18,974 nucleotides of DNA from CAVLCC01 sp963624975 (lineage in GTDB: Bacteria; Actinomycetota; Coriobacteriia; Coriobacteriales; CADBOM01). Numbering within the stretch: the first letter of the stretch is position 1; each line of letters begins with the position of its first letter. Of this stretch, positions 1-6,789 are shown one piece after another. The notes beneath the pieces were generated by a model. It was not told the origin of the DNA. It made no database searches and was given only the letters and a program-made list of their open reading frames with translations. The translations under genes and the position numbers were made by a program. The stretch spans positions 1-18,974 of the forward strand of contig CAVFRF010000091.1 in the NCBI GenBank assembly GCA_963624975.1. The letters run 5' to 3'.

Positions 1-662
1 AACCTGTCGGTCTCGTCGTAGGCCCTGAGCGCGCCCACCGGGCAGTGGGTTACGCATTGCCCGCACAGCGTGCAGTCGCTCTCGCCGATGGTGCCGCCGC
101 CCTTCACGCCCACGTTGGTGTGCGACGCGTTGTTCACGAGGTCCCACACGCTCACCTGCTGCACCTTGTCGCACACCTGGATGCAGCGCATGCATTTGAT
201 GCACTTGTCGTCGTGGCGCACCAGCGGATAGCTGTCCTGGCTGCGGTTGAGCGGGTAGTTGCGCGGGAACGGCTCCTCCGAAATGCCCAGCTCGCGGGCC
301 ACGGTCTGCAGCTCGCAGTTGCCGCCGCGCACGCAGCTGGTGCAGCTCACGTTGTGCTGGGAGAGGATGAGCTGCACGTTGGTCTTGCGCGCCCACCTGG
401 CCTTGGGGCTGTTGGTGTGCACCACCATGCCGTCGGTCACGCGGTTGTTGCATGCCGCCGCGAGCTGGTTCTTGCCCTCGACCTCCACGCAGCACACCCT
501 GCACGCGCCGATGTCGTTCAGCCCTTCCAGATAGCAGAGCGTGGGGATGCTCACGTTGGCCTTGCGGGCGGCCTTGAGAATCGTGGTGTTTTCCTCGACT
601 TCGACGGTCTTGCCGTCGATAGTGACCTTGACCATGCGCGTCTTAGATGCCTGATCTACCAT
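1..662 (-). CDS. [FeFe]-hydrogenase-like iron-sulfur subunit (N-terminal part, cut by window edge)
   Basis: Partial gene; 220 codons are visible and the C-terminus lies beyond the left edge. Translating the minus strand gives a plant-type 2Fe-2S domain with Cys 43, 54, 57 and 71. A His-ligated 4Fe-4S motif of the type SQHNVSCTSCVRGGNCELQ (His103, Cys107, 110, 116) follows, then a two-cluster ferredoxin domain (CIKCMRCIQVC and CTLCGQCVTHCPVGAL). This order is shared by group A [FeFe]-hydrogenases and by NAD-linked formate dehydrogenase alpha subunits. The wording around the clusters fits the hydrogenases better, but the catalytic H-cluster domain is out of view. The start at 662 is preferred because GAGGACAG lies just upstream and the ATG overlaps the upstream gene's stop by 7 nt, which suggests translational coupling. 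An in-frame ATG at 635 has no ribosome-binding site. It probably receives or donates electrons through the flavoprotein encoded upstream. Confidence 0.78.
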   Translation of the reverse strand, partial: MVDQASKTRMVKVTIDGKTVEVEENTTILKAARKANVSIPTLCYLEGLNDIGACRVCCVEVEGKNQLAAACNNRVTDGMVVHTNSPKARWARKTNVQLILSQHNVSCTSCVRGGNCELQTVARELGISEEPFPRNYPLNRSQDSYPLVRHDDKCIKCMRCIQVCDKVQQVSVWDLVNNASHTNVGVKGGGTIGESDCTLCGQCVTHCPVGALRAYDETDR

Positions 663-2491
663 CTGTCCTCACGTCCTCCCCTGAAAGCTCCGAATCCGTA
701 GTGGTCGCAGTGCAGGCATCGTCCCGATTCCTGCCTGGCGGCCTCGTCGCTAAGACCCATCTCGAACATGTCGAAGTCGTGCCTGCGTATCTCCACGCCA
801 CGCTCGATCTGCTCGCTGCGGGCGCACGACGGAAGCCCCTTGAACTCGATGGGCGGCAGCTCCACGTCGCGCTCGATCGGGTGGCTGAAGCCCAGATAGG
901 TGTCGATGTTGCGCGCGGCCGCCTTGCCTGCGGCGATCGCCTTGATTACCGTGGCCGGCCCGCTCACGCAGTCGCCGCCCGAGAACACGCCCTCGCATCC
1001 CCCGACGCGGCCCCTGTCGTCGGCGGCGATGCGTCCCCTGTTCACGGGAACCCCGCTGTCGGCGAAGTGCTGCGAGTCGATGTCTTGCCCGATGGCCACC
1101 ACCACGCGGTCGCACTCGATGGCGATCGGATCGGCCTCGGCCTCGCGGATGTCGGGCTTGCCGTGCCTGATGGGCCCCACGATTTGCGGCTGCACCACCA
1201 CGGCCGTGACCTTGCCGCTCTGCTCGTCTAGCTCGAGCTTCACCGGGTTGTGAAGCTCCACGATCTCGCAGCCCTCTGCAAGCGCGTCGCGAATCTCCGC
1301 GGCCTGCGCGGTCATGTCCACCATCCTGCGGCGGTACACCACGATCACGCGCTTGGCACCCAGCCTTATCGAGGAGCGGGCCACGTCCATCGCCACGTTG
1401 CCTCCGCCCACGACCACCACGGTCTGGCCGGCAAAGTCGGGCTTGTCGCCATCGCCGATGGCGCGCAGCATCTGCACCGCCGACGTAACGTTGGGCGCGT
1501 CCTCGCCCTCGAGCCGCAGCCTCTTGTCGGCATGTGCGCCGATGGCCAGGTACACCGCGTCGTAGCTCTCGCGCAGCTGCTCCAGCGTGCAGTCGCGGCC
1601 CACGGCGCAATCGAGCTTCACCTCGATGCCCTGCTTCACGATCCATTCAACCTCGTCGGCCAGCATCTGCTTGTCCAGGCGATAGTTGGGAATGCCGTAG
1701 AGCAGCATGCCGCCCAGGTGCGAGCGCTGCTCGAGAATCGTGACCTTGTGCCCCATGAGCGTGAGGTAGTACGCCGCGGTGAGTCCCGCCGGGCCGCCGC
1801 CCACCACGCAGACCTTCTTGCCGGTCGGCTCGTAGTGCGCGGGCGTGTAGTCGTCGCTCATGTGGTCGCATGCGTAGCGCTTGAGCGCACGGATGTTGAT
1901 GGGGTCGTCGAGCATGCCCCTACGGCAGTTCACCTCGCAGGGGTGCTCGCAGATGGTGCCACAAGCCACCGGCAGCGGGTTGTCCTTGCGGATGAGCCGC
2001 ACCGCGTCGGTGTAGCGGCCGGCTTCCACGAGCGCGATGTATCCCGGAATGTCCACGCGCGCAGGGCAATTGGACATGCAGGGGATGAGGTCGTTGGCAT
2101 GAAACTCGCAGCACCCCTTGTCGATGTGCGAGAGGAAGTCCTTCTTGAATCCCAGGATTGCCTGGAGCGCCAGCGCAGCCGACTCGGCTCCGATCGTGCA
2201 GTCGGCCGAGATGGAGATGTCGCGCGCCGTGTTCTCGATAAGCTCCAGCGTGCGATGCGTGGCAGTGCCGTCGAGCACCTGCTCGATTAGCGCATGCAGC
2301 TGCGAAAGCCCGATGCGGCACGGAGTGCACTTTCCACACGATTGCGAATTGCAGAGGTTCACGAAGGCTGCGGTAAATTCCACCGGACATGGCGACAAGG
2401 TGCTGTTGATGAAGCGGTCGCCCAACGCCTTTTGCAGGGTCGCCACCACTTCCTGCTGGGCGTCCAATGCGTTTGCGCGCATCTCGTTCAT
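656..2491 (-). CDS. NuoF-type 4Fe-4S / GltD-like NAD(P)H flavin oxidoreductase fusion
   Basis: 611 residues. The N-terminal ~120 residues match only the C-terminal iron-sulfur domain of NuoF (SQSCGKCTPCRIG, Cys 52, 55 and 58, with Cys98 as likely fourth ligand); the FMN/NADH-binding core of NuoF is absent. Residues ~130-210 form the Fe-S domain of glutamate synthase small subunit (GltD/NfnB) proteins: CMSNCPARVDIPGYI and CGTICEHPCEVNC. Next come an FAD site (VVGGGPAGLTAA, ~229-240) and a second dinucleotide site (VVGGGNVAMDVARS, ~360-373). The tail ends with RCLHCDHYGFGAFRGGR. Known relatives couple NAD(P)H to ferredoxin or to hydrogenase partners. Here the next gene is a hydrogenase-like subunit with overlapping reading frames, so the inferred role is an electron-transfer partner in a soluble NAD(P)-linked hydrogenase. 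The start is supported by AGGGGGA about 8 nt upstream of the ATG. This is the first gene of its operon. Confidence 0.85.
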   Translation of the reverse strand: MNEMRANALDAQQEVVATLQKALGDRFINSTLSPCPVEFTAAFVNLCNSQSCGKCTPCRIGLSQLHALIEQVLDGTATHRTLELIENTARDISISADCTIGAESAALALQAILGFKKDFLSHIDKGCCEFHANDLIPCMSNCPARVDIPGYIALVEAGRYTDAVRLIRKDNPLPVACGTICEHPCEVNCRRGMLDDPINIRALKRYACDHMSDDYTPAHYEPTGKKVCVVGGGPAGLTAAYYLTLMGHKVTILEQRSHLGGMLLYGIPNYRLDKQMLADEVEWIVKQGIEVKLDCAVGRDCTLEQLRESYDAVYLAIGAHADKRLRLEGEDAPNVTSAVQMLRAIGDGDKPDFAGQTVVVVGGGNVAMDVARSSIRLGAKRVIVVYRRRMVDMTAQAAEIRDALAEGCEIVELHNPVKLELDEQSGKVTAVVVQPQIVGPIRHGKPDIREAEADPIAIECDRVVVAIGQDIDSQHFADSGVPVNRGRIAADDRGRVGGCEGVFSGGDCVSGPATVIKAIAAGKAAARNIDTYLGFSHPIERDVELPPIEFKGLPSCARSEQIERGVEIRRHDFDMFEMGLSDEAARQESGRCLHCDHYGFGAFRGGREDRW

Positions 2492-2541
2492 AGCTGATTC
2501 CCCCTAAAGGTGTGCATCGACACAAGCCGCGTTTTGCATAT

Positions 2542-2564
2542 GCACGTAATATTCTCATACGTGC
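2542..2564 (-). promoter_or_regulatory. Inverted repeat upstream of the hydrogenase operon, candidate operator
   Basis: GCACGTA at 2542-2548 and TACGTGC at 2558-2564 form a perfect 7-bp inverted repeat with a 9-bp AT-rich centre (ATATTCTCA). It lies 51-73 bp upstream of the flavoprotein start, where a promoter would be expected on the minus strand. An operator for a dimeric regulator is plausible. The regulator is not identifiable from the window. Confidence 0.35.
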
Positions 2565-2733
2565 GGCATTGCGCGCTGGCAGGGAGCATGCTCGGCTGGG
2601 AAGCGGCTAGAGATGTGCAGCATGCGGCACAGGTTTGCGAAAGCTTGGCAGCCCGCTCGCCGAAGGGCGGCCAGTCCGTAACAGCGGCGGGGTAGCTTGG
2701 GGCGGCAACCGGGTGGCCGTCCGGGCGAGCAGC

Positions 2734-2764
2734 TTGCGTTGCCGTGCACGCGCGCTTCTATAAT
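2734..2764 (+). promoter_or_regulatory. purA promoter (TATAAT box)
   Basis: A perfect TATAAT at 2759-2764 is the only such hexamer in this high-GC stretch. TTGCGT at 2734-2739 could be the -35 box, with a long 19-bp spacer. Transcription would begin near 2771, giving a leader of about 87 nt. Confidence 0.6.
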
Positions 2765-2857
2765 AAGAGCGTTTGGAACCCGCGGTATGGTGGGGCGGCA
2801 GAAGGCAAGCACGTCGACGCACCGCGGTTCGACTTACTCGCAGATTGGAGCGCAGGG

Positions 2858-4135
<1,278 letters not shown>

Positions 4136-4240
4136 AGGCTGGCAAGCGCCGGCAGCTGTCGCGCAGCGACTGGCGGCAATTGGAGGCAACTGGCATCTGG
4201 ATCGCAAGCGGCTTCCAGCAAAGCATATTCAAGACGCGAA

Positions 4241-4275
4241 AAGGCCGACCCCGGGAATCTCCCGAGGCCGGCCTT
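4241..4275. terminator. Bidirectional intrinsic terminator between purA and rplT
   Basis: AAGGCCG...CGGGA pairs with TCCCG...CGGCCTT around a 3-4-nt loop, a stem of about 16 bp with two mismatches. On the plus strand it is followed by CTTCTTCTTC; on the minus strand by TTTTCGCG. It fits as terminator for both purA and the infC-rpmI-rplT operon. Confidence 0.8.
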
Positions 4276-4336
4276 CTTCTTCACCAAAAGTTCTCTTGGT
4301 ACCGCGCCGTTGCGTTGCCGCGCGGTCGCTGCGCTG

Positions 4337-4693
4337 CTAGGCGACTGCCTTCTTGGCAACCTCGCACAGAGCTGCGAAAGCGGGCGCGTCGTTGACGGCC
4401 ATGTCGGCCAGCACCTTGCGGTCGAGCTGCACGCCGGCAACCTTGAGGCCGTGCATGAACACCGAGTAGCTCATGCCATTGATGCGAGCTGCGGCGTTGA
4501 TGCGGGCAATCCAGAGGCGACGGATGTCGCGCTTCTTGTTGCGGCGGTCCCTGTAGGCATACTGCAGCGAATGCTGAACCTGCTCTTTGGCTGCACGGTA
4601 GGACCTGGATTTTGCACCATAGTATCCCTTGGCACGCTCTAGGGTCTTGCGGCGCTTCTTGCGGGCGGTAACTGAACGCTTCACGCGAGGCAT
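4337..4693 (-). CDS. rplT: 50S ribosomal protein L20
   Basis: 118 residues, the normal bacterial length. The N-terminus MPRVKRSVTARKKRRKTLERAKGYYG is the basic extension that binds 23S rRNA early in 50S assembly. The globular part contains RLWIARINAAARINGMSYS, which is diagnostic of L20. AGGAG lies 9 nt before the ATG. It is the last gene of infC-rpmI-rplT and is separated from rpmI by 108 nt. In several bacteria L20 represses this operon by binding its mRNA; whether it does so here cannot be read from the sequence. Confidence 0.97.
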   Translation of the reverse strand: MPRVKRSVTARKKRRKTLERAKGYYGAKSRSYRAAKEQVQHSLQYAYRDRRNKKRDIRRLWIARINAAARINGMSYSVFMHGLKVAGVQLDRKVLADMAVNDAPAFAALCEVAKKAVA

Positions 4694-4801
4694 ATGTGAT
4701 CACTCCTAATTGGTCGATAAATCGCGAACGAATGTGCTTGCTATGTGCTTGCCGGGGCGCGCCTTGCACTCCGGCTCAAAGTGCTTGCTGCAAAAGCGGG
4801 A

Positions 4802-4999
4802 CTAGCGAAGTGCCAGACCGCGCTTCAGAACCTTCTCGTCGGCCTTGGCAACCACGGTCTCGTGACGCATGTTGCGCTTGCGCTTGGGCGACTTCTTCTC
4901 GAGGATGTGGCTGTGATAACCCTTGCCTCGCACGAGCTTGCCGGAACCGGTGACCCTGATGCGCTTGGCGGTTCCCCTGTGAGTTTTCATCTTGGGCAT
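4802..4999 (-). CDS. rpmI: 50S ribosomal protein L35
   Basis: 65 residues, the family length. MPKMKTHRGTAKRIRVTGSGK is the classic N-terminus and the protein is very basic (SPKRKRNMR, VLKRGLALR at the end). It is a structural protein of the large subunit. AGGAGA sits 7 nt upstream of the ATG. It is the middle gene of the operon, 127 nt after infC and 108 nt before rplT; both gaps are long enough for RNA structure. Confidence 0.97.
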   Translation of the reverse strand: MPKMKTHRGTAKRIRVTGSGKLVRGKGYHSHILEKKSPKRKRNMRHETVVAKADEKVLKRGLALR

Positions 5000-5126
5000 A
5001 GTCGAATCTCCTATCTAAACTATCCGCAGGTTGTTTGATCCCTGCGTCGGAAAGGCGGCATGCTGCCGTCTCAATCCTGCTGCTTGAATCGCCGTCGTTG
5101 CCGGGGTGCCCCAGCTGCCAGACGGC

Positions 5127-5696
5127 CTACTCCTCGGCTTCGGCTGCTTCCTCGGCCTTGGCCTTCTTGCCGCCGCCCGACTTCTTCTTGAGAGGACCGA
5201 ACATCATGTGCATGTTGCGGCCTTCGAGCTTGGGCTTGTTCTCCACCGTGGCGATGTCGGTGAGGTCCTCCGCGAGCCTGTCCAGAATCACCAGACCCTG
5301 CTCGGGATGGGCCATCTCCCTGCCGCGGAACATGATGGTGACCTTAACCTTGGCTCCAGACTCGAGGAAGCGAATGACGTGCTTCTTCTTGGTCTCGTAG
5401 TCGCCGTCGCCGATTTTGGGACGGAACTTCATTTCCTTGACCTCGGCCTTCGCCTGGTTCTTGCGGGCATGCTTGGCCTTGACCTCTTGCTCGTACTTGT
5501 ACTTGCCGTAATCCATGACCCTGCACACGGGCGGCTCGGCGTTTGGAGCAATCTCTACGAGGTCGAAACCCTGGCTGTCGGCGATGCGCAGCGCCTCTCT
5601 AACGTCGTAGATTCCCAGCTGGGAACCGTCGACTCCTATGAGACGACATTGCTTTGCCCTGATCTGGTCGTTGATCCTGGACTCGTGAGCGCTAAT
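5127..5696 (-). CDS. infC: Translation initiation factor IF-3, ATT start codon
   Basis: 189 residues. IF-3 binds the 30S subunit, prevents premature 50S joining and proofreads the start codon. The N-domain (ESRINDQIRAKQCRLIG, then FDLVEIAPNAEPPVCRVMDYG) and C-domain (KEMKFRPKIGDGDY, then MFRGREMAHPEQG) are both complete. A Lys/Glu/Ala-rich tail (KKKSGGGKKAKAEEAAEAEE) extends the C-terminus. The family N-terminus lies upstream of the first ATG (5526-5528). Reading upstream in frame, a TGA is met at 5703-5705 and there is no ATG, GTG or TTG between it and the conserved N-terminus. The ATT at 5694-5696 sits 9 nt after a full GGAGG (5706-5710), so it is the start. IF-3 genes in other bacteria also use AUU, which IF-3 itself discriminates against, giving autoregulation. 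Confidence 0.95.
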   Translation of the reverse strand: MSAHESRINDQIRAKQCRLIGVDGSQLGIYDVREALRIADSQGFDLVEIAPNAEPPVCRVMDYGKYKYEQEVKAKHARKNQAKAEVKEMKFRPKIGDGDYETKKKHVIRFLESGAKVKVTIMFRGREMAHPEQGLVILDRLAEDLTDIATVENKPKLEGRNMHMMFGPLKKKSGGGKKAKAEEAAEAEE

Positions 5697-5705
5697 ATCG
5701 ATTCA

Positions 5706-5710
5706 CCTCC
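5706..5710 (-). promoter_or_regulatory. infC ribosome-binding site that fixes the ATT start
   Basis: GGAGG, read on the minus strand, followed by TGA, which closes the IF-3 frame upstream. The 9-nt gap to ATT at 5694-5696 is suitable, whereas the in-frame ATC two codons earlier would be only 3 nt away. The SD is unusually strong for the window and would compensate for a weak start codon. Confidence 0.8.
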
Positions 5711-5931
5711 GAAATCGATTCACCGGTTGCTTTCCATGCCTGCTGCTTCGAGCGCTTGCGCTTGCGGATTTGGCCGCAACAACAAAAAAGCCCCGGCGCG
5801 AATGCGTGCCTGGGGCAAGAATCGAACCGCCAACCCGGCGTTCGACGTTCTTCTTACCAGACAGCTGCACGCCGCAAGGTGGAGGCTCTCGGCCCCACTT
5901 TGATGAGCCTATCGGCTCTCGAAGCCTTTAG
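5711..5931 (-). promoter_or_regulatory. infC operon 5' leader with probable transcription attenuator
   Basis: From the probable promoter to the SD there are about 220 nt without an ORF. Read on the minus strand it contains several alternative stems: GAGCC-GATA-GGCTC near the 5' end; a hairpin at 5822-5845 (TCGAAC.GCC against GGC.GTTCGA, one bulge); and the intrinsic terminator at 5784-5816. GGGGC at 5892-5896 is complementary to GCCCC at 5812-5816, the left arm of the terminator, so an antiterminator could form. The segment also superficially resembles a tRNA. Regulation by L20, IF-3 or another ligand is inferred, not shown. Confidence 0.55.
5784..5816 (-). terminator. Intrinsic terminator/attenuator inside the infC leader
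   Basis: On the minus strand GCCCC.GGC.CG pairs with CG.GCC.GGGGC around a CATT loop (10 bp with one bulge and one mismatch). Six Ts and GTTGTTG follow at once. It sits about 90 nt upstream of the infC start and downstream of the only good promoter-like sequence, so read-through must be needed to express infC. Confidence 0.75.
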
Positions 5932-5961
5932 ATTGTATAGCAGGACGGCGAGAAGAGTCCA
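5932..5961 (-). promoter_or_regulatory. infC operon promoter
   Basis: On the minus strand TACAAT (5932-5937, within TATACAAT) is preceded by TGGACT (5956-5961) with an 18-bp spacer. The -10 box matches 5 of 6 and the -35 box 4 of 6 consensus bases. Position upstream of the leader terminator fits an attenuated operon. Confidence 0.5.
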
Positions 5962-6021
5962 CACTAGATTTGGAGCTTAGGCTATCGCGCTGGTGAGCGG
6001 CACTATGGCTGATTCGCCGGG

Positions 6022-6102
6022 GCCCTGTGCGGGGCGTGCCGTAACGGCGACTTCTGGCTGTAAAGCCCAGCCTGAGCCGTTATGGTATATCCCGCACAGG
6101 GC
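6022..6102 (-). repeat. Palindromic intergenic repeat, copy A (inverted orientation)
   Basis: Same family as copies B-E, read on the minus strand. Outer arms GCCCTGTGCGGG/CCCGCACAGGGC, inner arms AACGGC/GCCGTT, and a central GGCTG...CAGCC hairpin. The invariant features TCAGG on the left and AAGTCGCC on the right of the centre are present. Outer arm sequence differs from the other copies but remains self-complementary. Confidence 0.8.
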
Positions 6103-6153
6103 ATCCCAGGTGGAGTTTCGAGAAGAAATCGCGAGGACTTGCGGGTCTTCCGG

Positions 6154-6238
6154 GGTGCCGCCGCGGGGTATATCGTACAGGCTCAGGCAACGCTAAAGCT
6201 GCAGAAGTCGCCTGTCCGACACACCCCACGTCGGCACC
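6154..6238 (+). repeat. Palindromic intergenic repeat, copy B
   Basis: Begins GGTGCCGCCGCGGGGTATATC and closes ACACACCCCACGTCGGCACC. Inner arms are ACAGGC/GCCTGT, a compensated change relative to the other copies. It is followed by copy C in tandem at an exact 100-bp period. Confidence 0.85.
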
Positions 6239-6253
6239 TGGCGACTCTCCCGG

Positions 6254-6336
6254 GGTGCCGCCGCGGGGTATATCATGCCGGCTCGGCTTCGCTTCGCTGC
6301 AGAAGTCGCCGGCACGACACACCCCACGTCGGCACC
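6254..6336 (+). repeat. Palindromic intergenic repeat, copy C
   Basis: Outer arms are identical to copy B. Inner arms GCCGGC/GCCGGC are again self-complementary. The spacer between B and C and the flanks (TCCGGGG or CCCGGGG before, TGGCGA after) are also shared, so B and C look like a tandem duplication with later divergence of the centre. Confidence 0.85.
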
Positions 6337-6789
6337 TGGCGACCCATCGTGTTCTAACAGCAACTTTTCTAGGGAATGGGAAATGTGCCATAAACGTAAA
6401 ACGCCGCGGTGGAGAGTCGCGGCGTTCTACTGTAGGCAATCCTCGCAAGAGAGGTAGAGACTTCCTTTGGTTTGCAGGAGGAAGAATCTCACATACGTAC
6501 TTATAAGTCTTAAGAACGGCGCACGCAACACATGGCGGTTAAATCAACTTGGTTATTCAGCTTTTTGAATGCAAACGGCCAAAAAACCCTAAAATACGGC
6601 GATGTTCGGTGTAGTGCGTGGCAATTACCGCTCGATATGTAGTGCATTGTAATGGTGGTATCATGCGTCCAATAATCAGGCCGGGTGGGAGCTGATTTGC
6701 ATGTGTAAGGCATTAATGTCCGGTGGGTCTGCCATAATCCCTAGCGATAAACATTTTGATGGCGCACAGCCGGATTAGAGGCAAGACCC
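6337..6789. other. Gene-free, AT-richer region upstream of recJ
   Basis: About 450 bp. A 9-bp perfect hairpin at 6400-6426 is the clearest structure. The stretch 6500-6780 is noticeably AT-richer than its surroundings. A possible plus-strand promoter, TTACCG (6625-6630) and TGTAAT (6648-6653) with a 17-bp spacer, would give recJ a leader of about 130 nt. TTCAGCTTTTTGA (6556-6568) also occurs at 16585-16597 inside the 305-bp repeat. No reading frame here has a credible start or family resemblance. Confidence 0.5.
6400..6426 (-). terminator. Stem-loop with T-run on the minus strand
   Basis: AACGCCGCG (6400-6408) and CGCGGCGTT (6418-6426) form a perfect 9-bp stem around a 9-nt loop. On the minus strand TTTTACG follows. 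No annotated minus-strand gene ends here, so it could terminate an unseen small RNA, or be a structure in the recJ leader. Confidence 0.4.

Larger units (their letters stand above)
2492..2857. other. Divergent intergenic region between the hydrogenase operon and purA
   Basis: 366 bp without a credible gene. It holds the GCACGTA inverted repeat on the left and the purA promoter on the right. In the purA leader, CCGCGGT (2780-2786) and ACCGCGG (2821-2827) can pair across a 34-nt loop. The high-GC middle (2590-2735) shows nothing I can assign. Open frames here on both strands are compositional and lack ribosome-binding sites. Confidence 0.6.

Noticed and set aside
2744..2857. 38-residue N-terminal extension of purA
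   Set aside because: It would overlap the TATAAT box, lacks an SD, and the family N-terminus matches the ATG at 2858, which has GGAG in place.
5784..5900. tRNA gene on the minus strand (GGTTCGATTC T-loop-like and AGCTGTCTGG D-loop-like sequences)
   Set aside because: The T stem (GGCGG against CTTGC) and the anticodon stem do not pair, and no CCA-compatible acceptor of seven pairs exists. Kept only as a tRNA-like leader.
6154..6336. Short CRISPR array from the tandem repeats
   Set aside because: Only two units at 100-bp spacing, each itself an 80-bp palindrome with related centres; no spacers and no cas genes.
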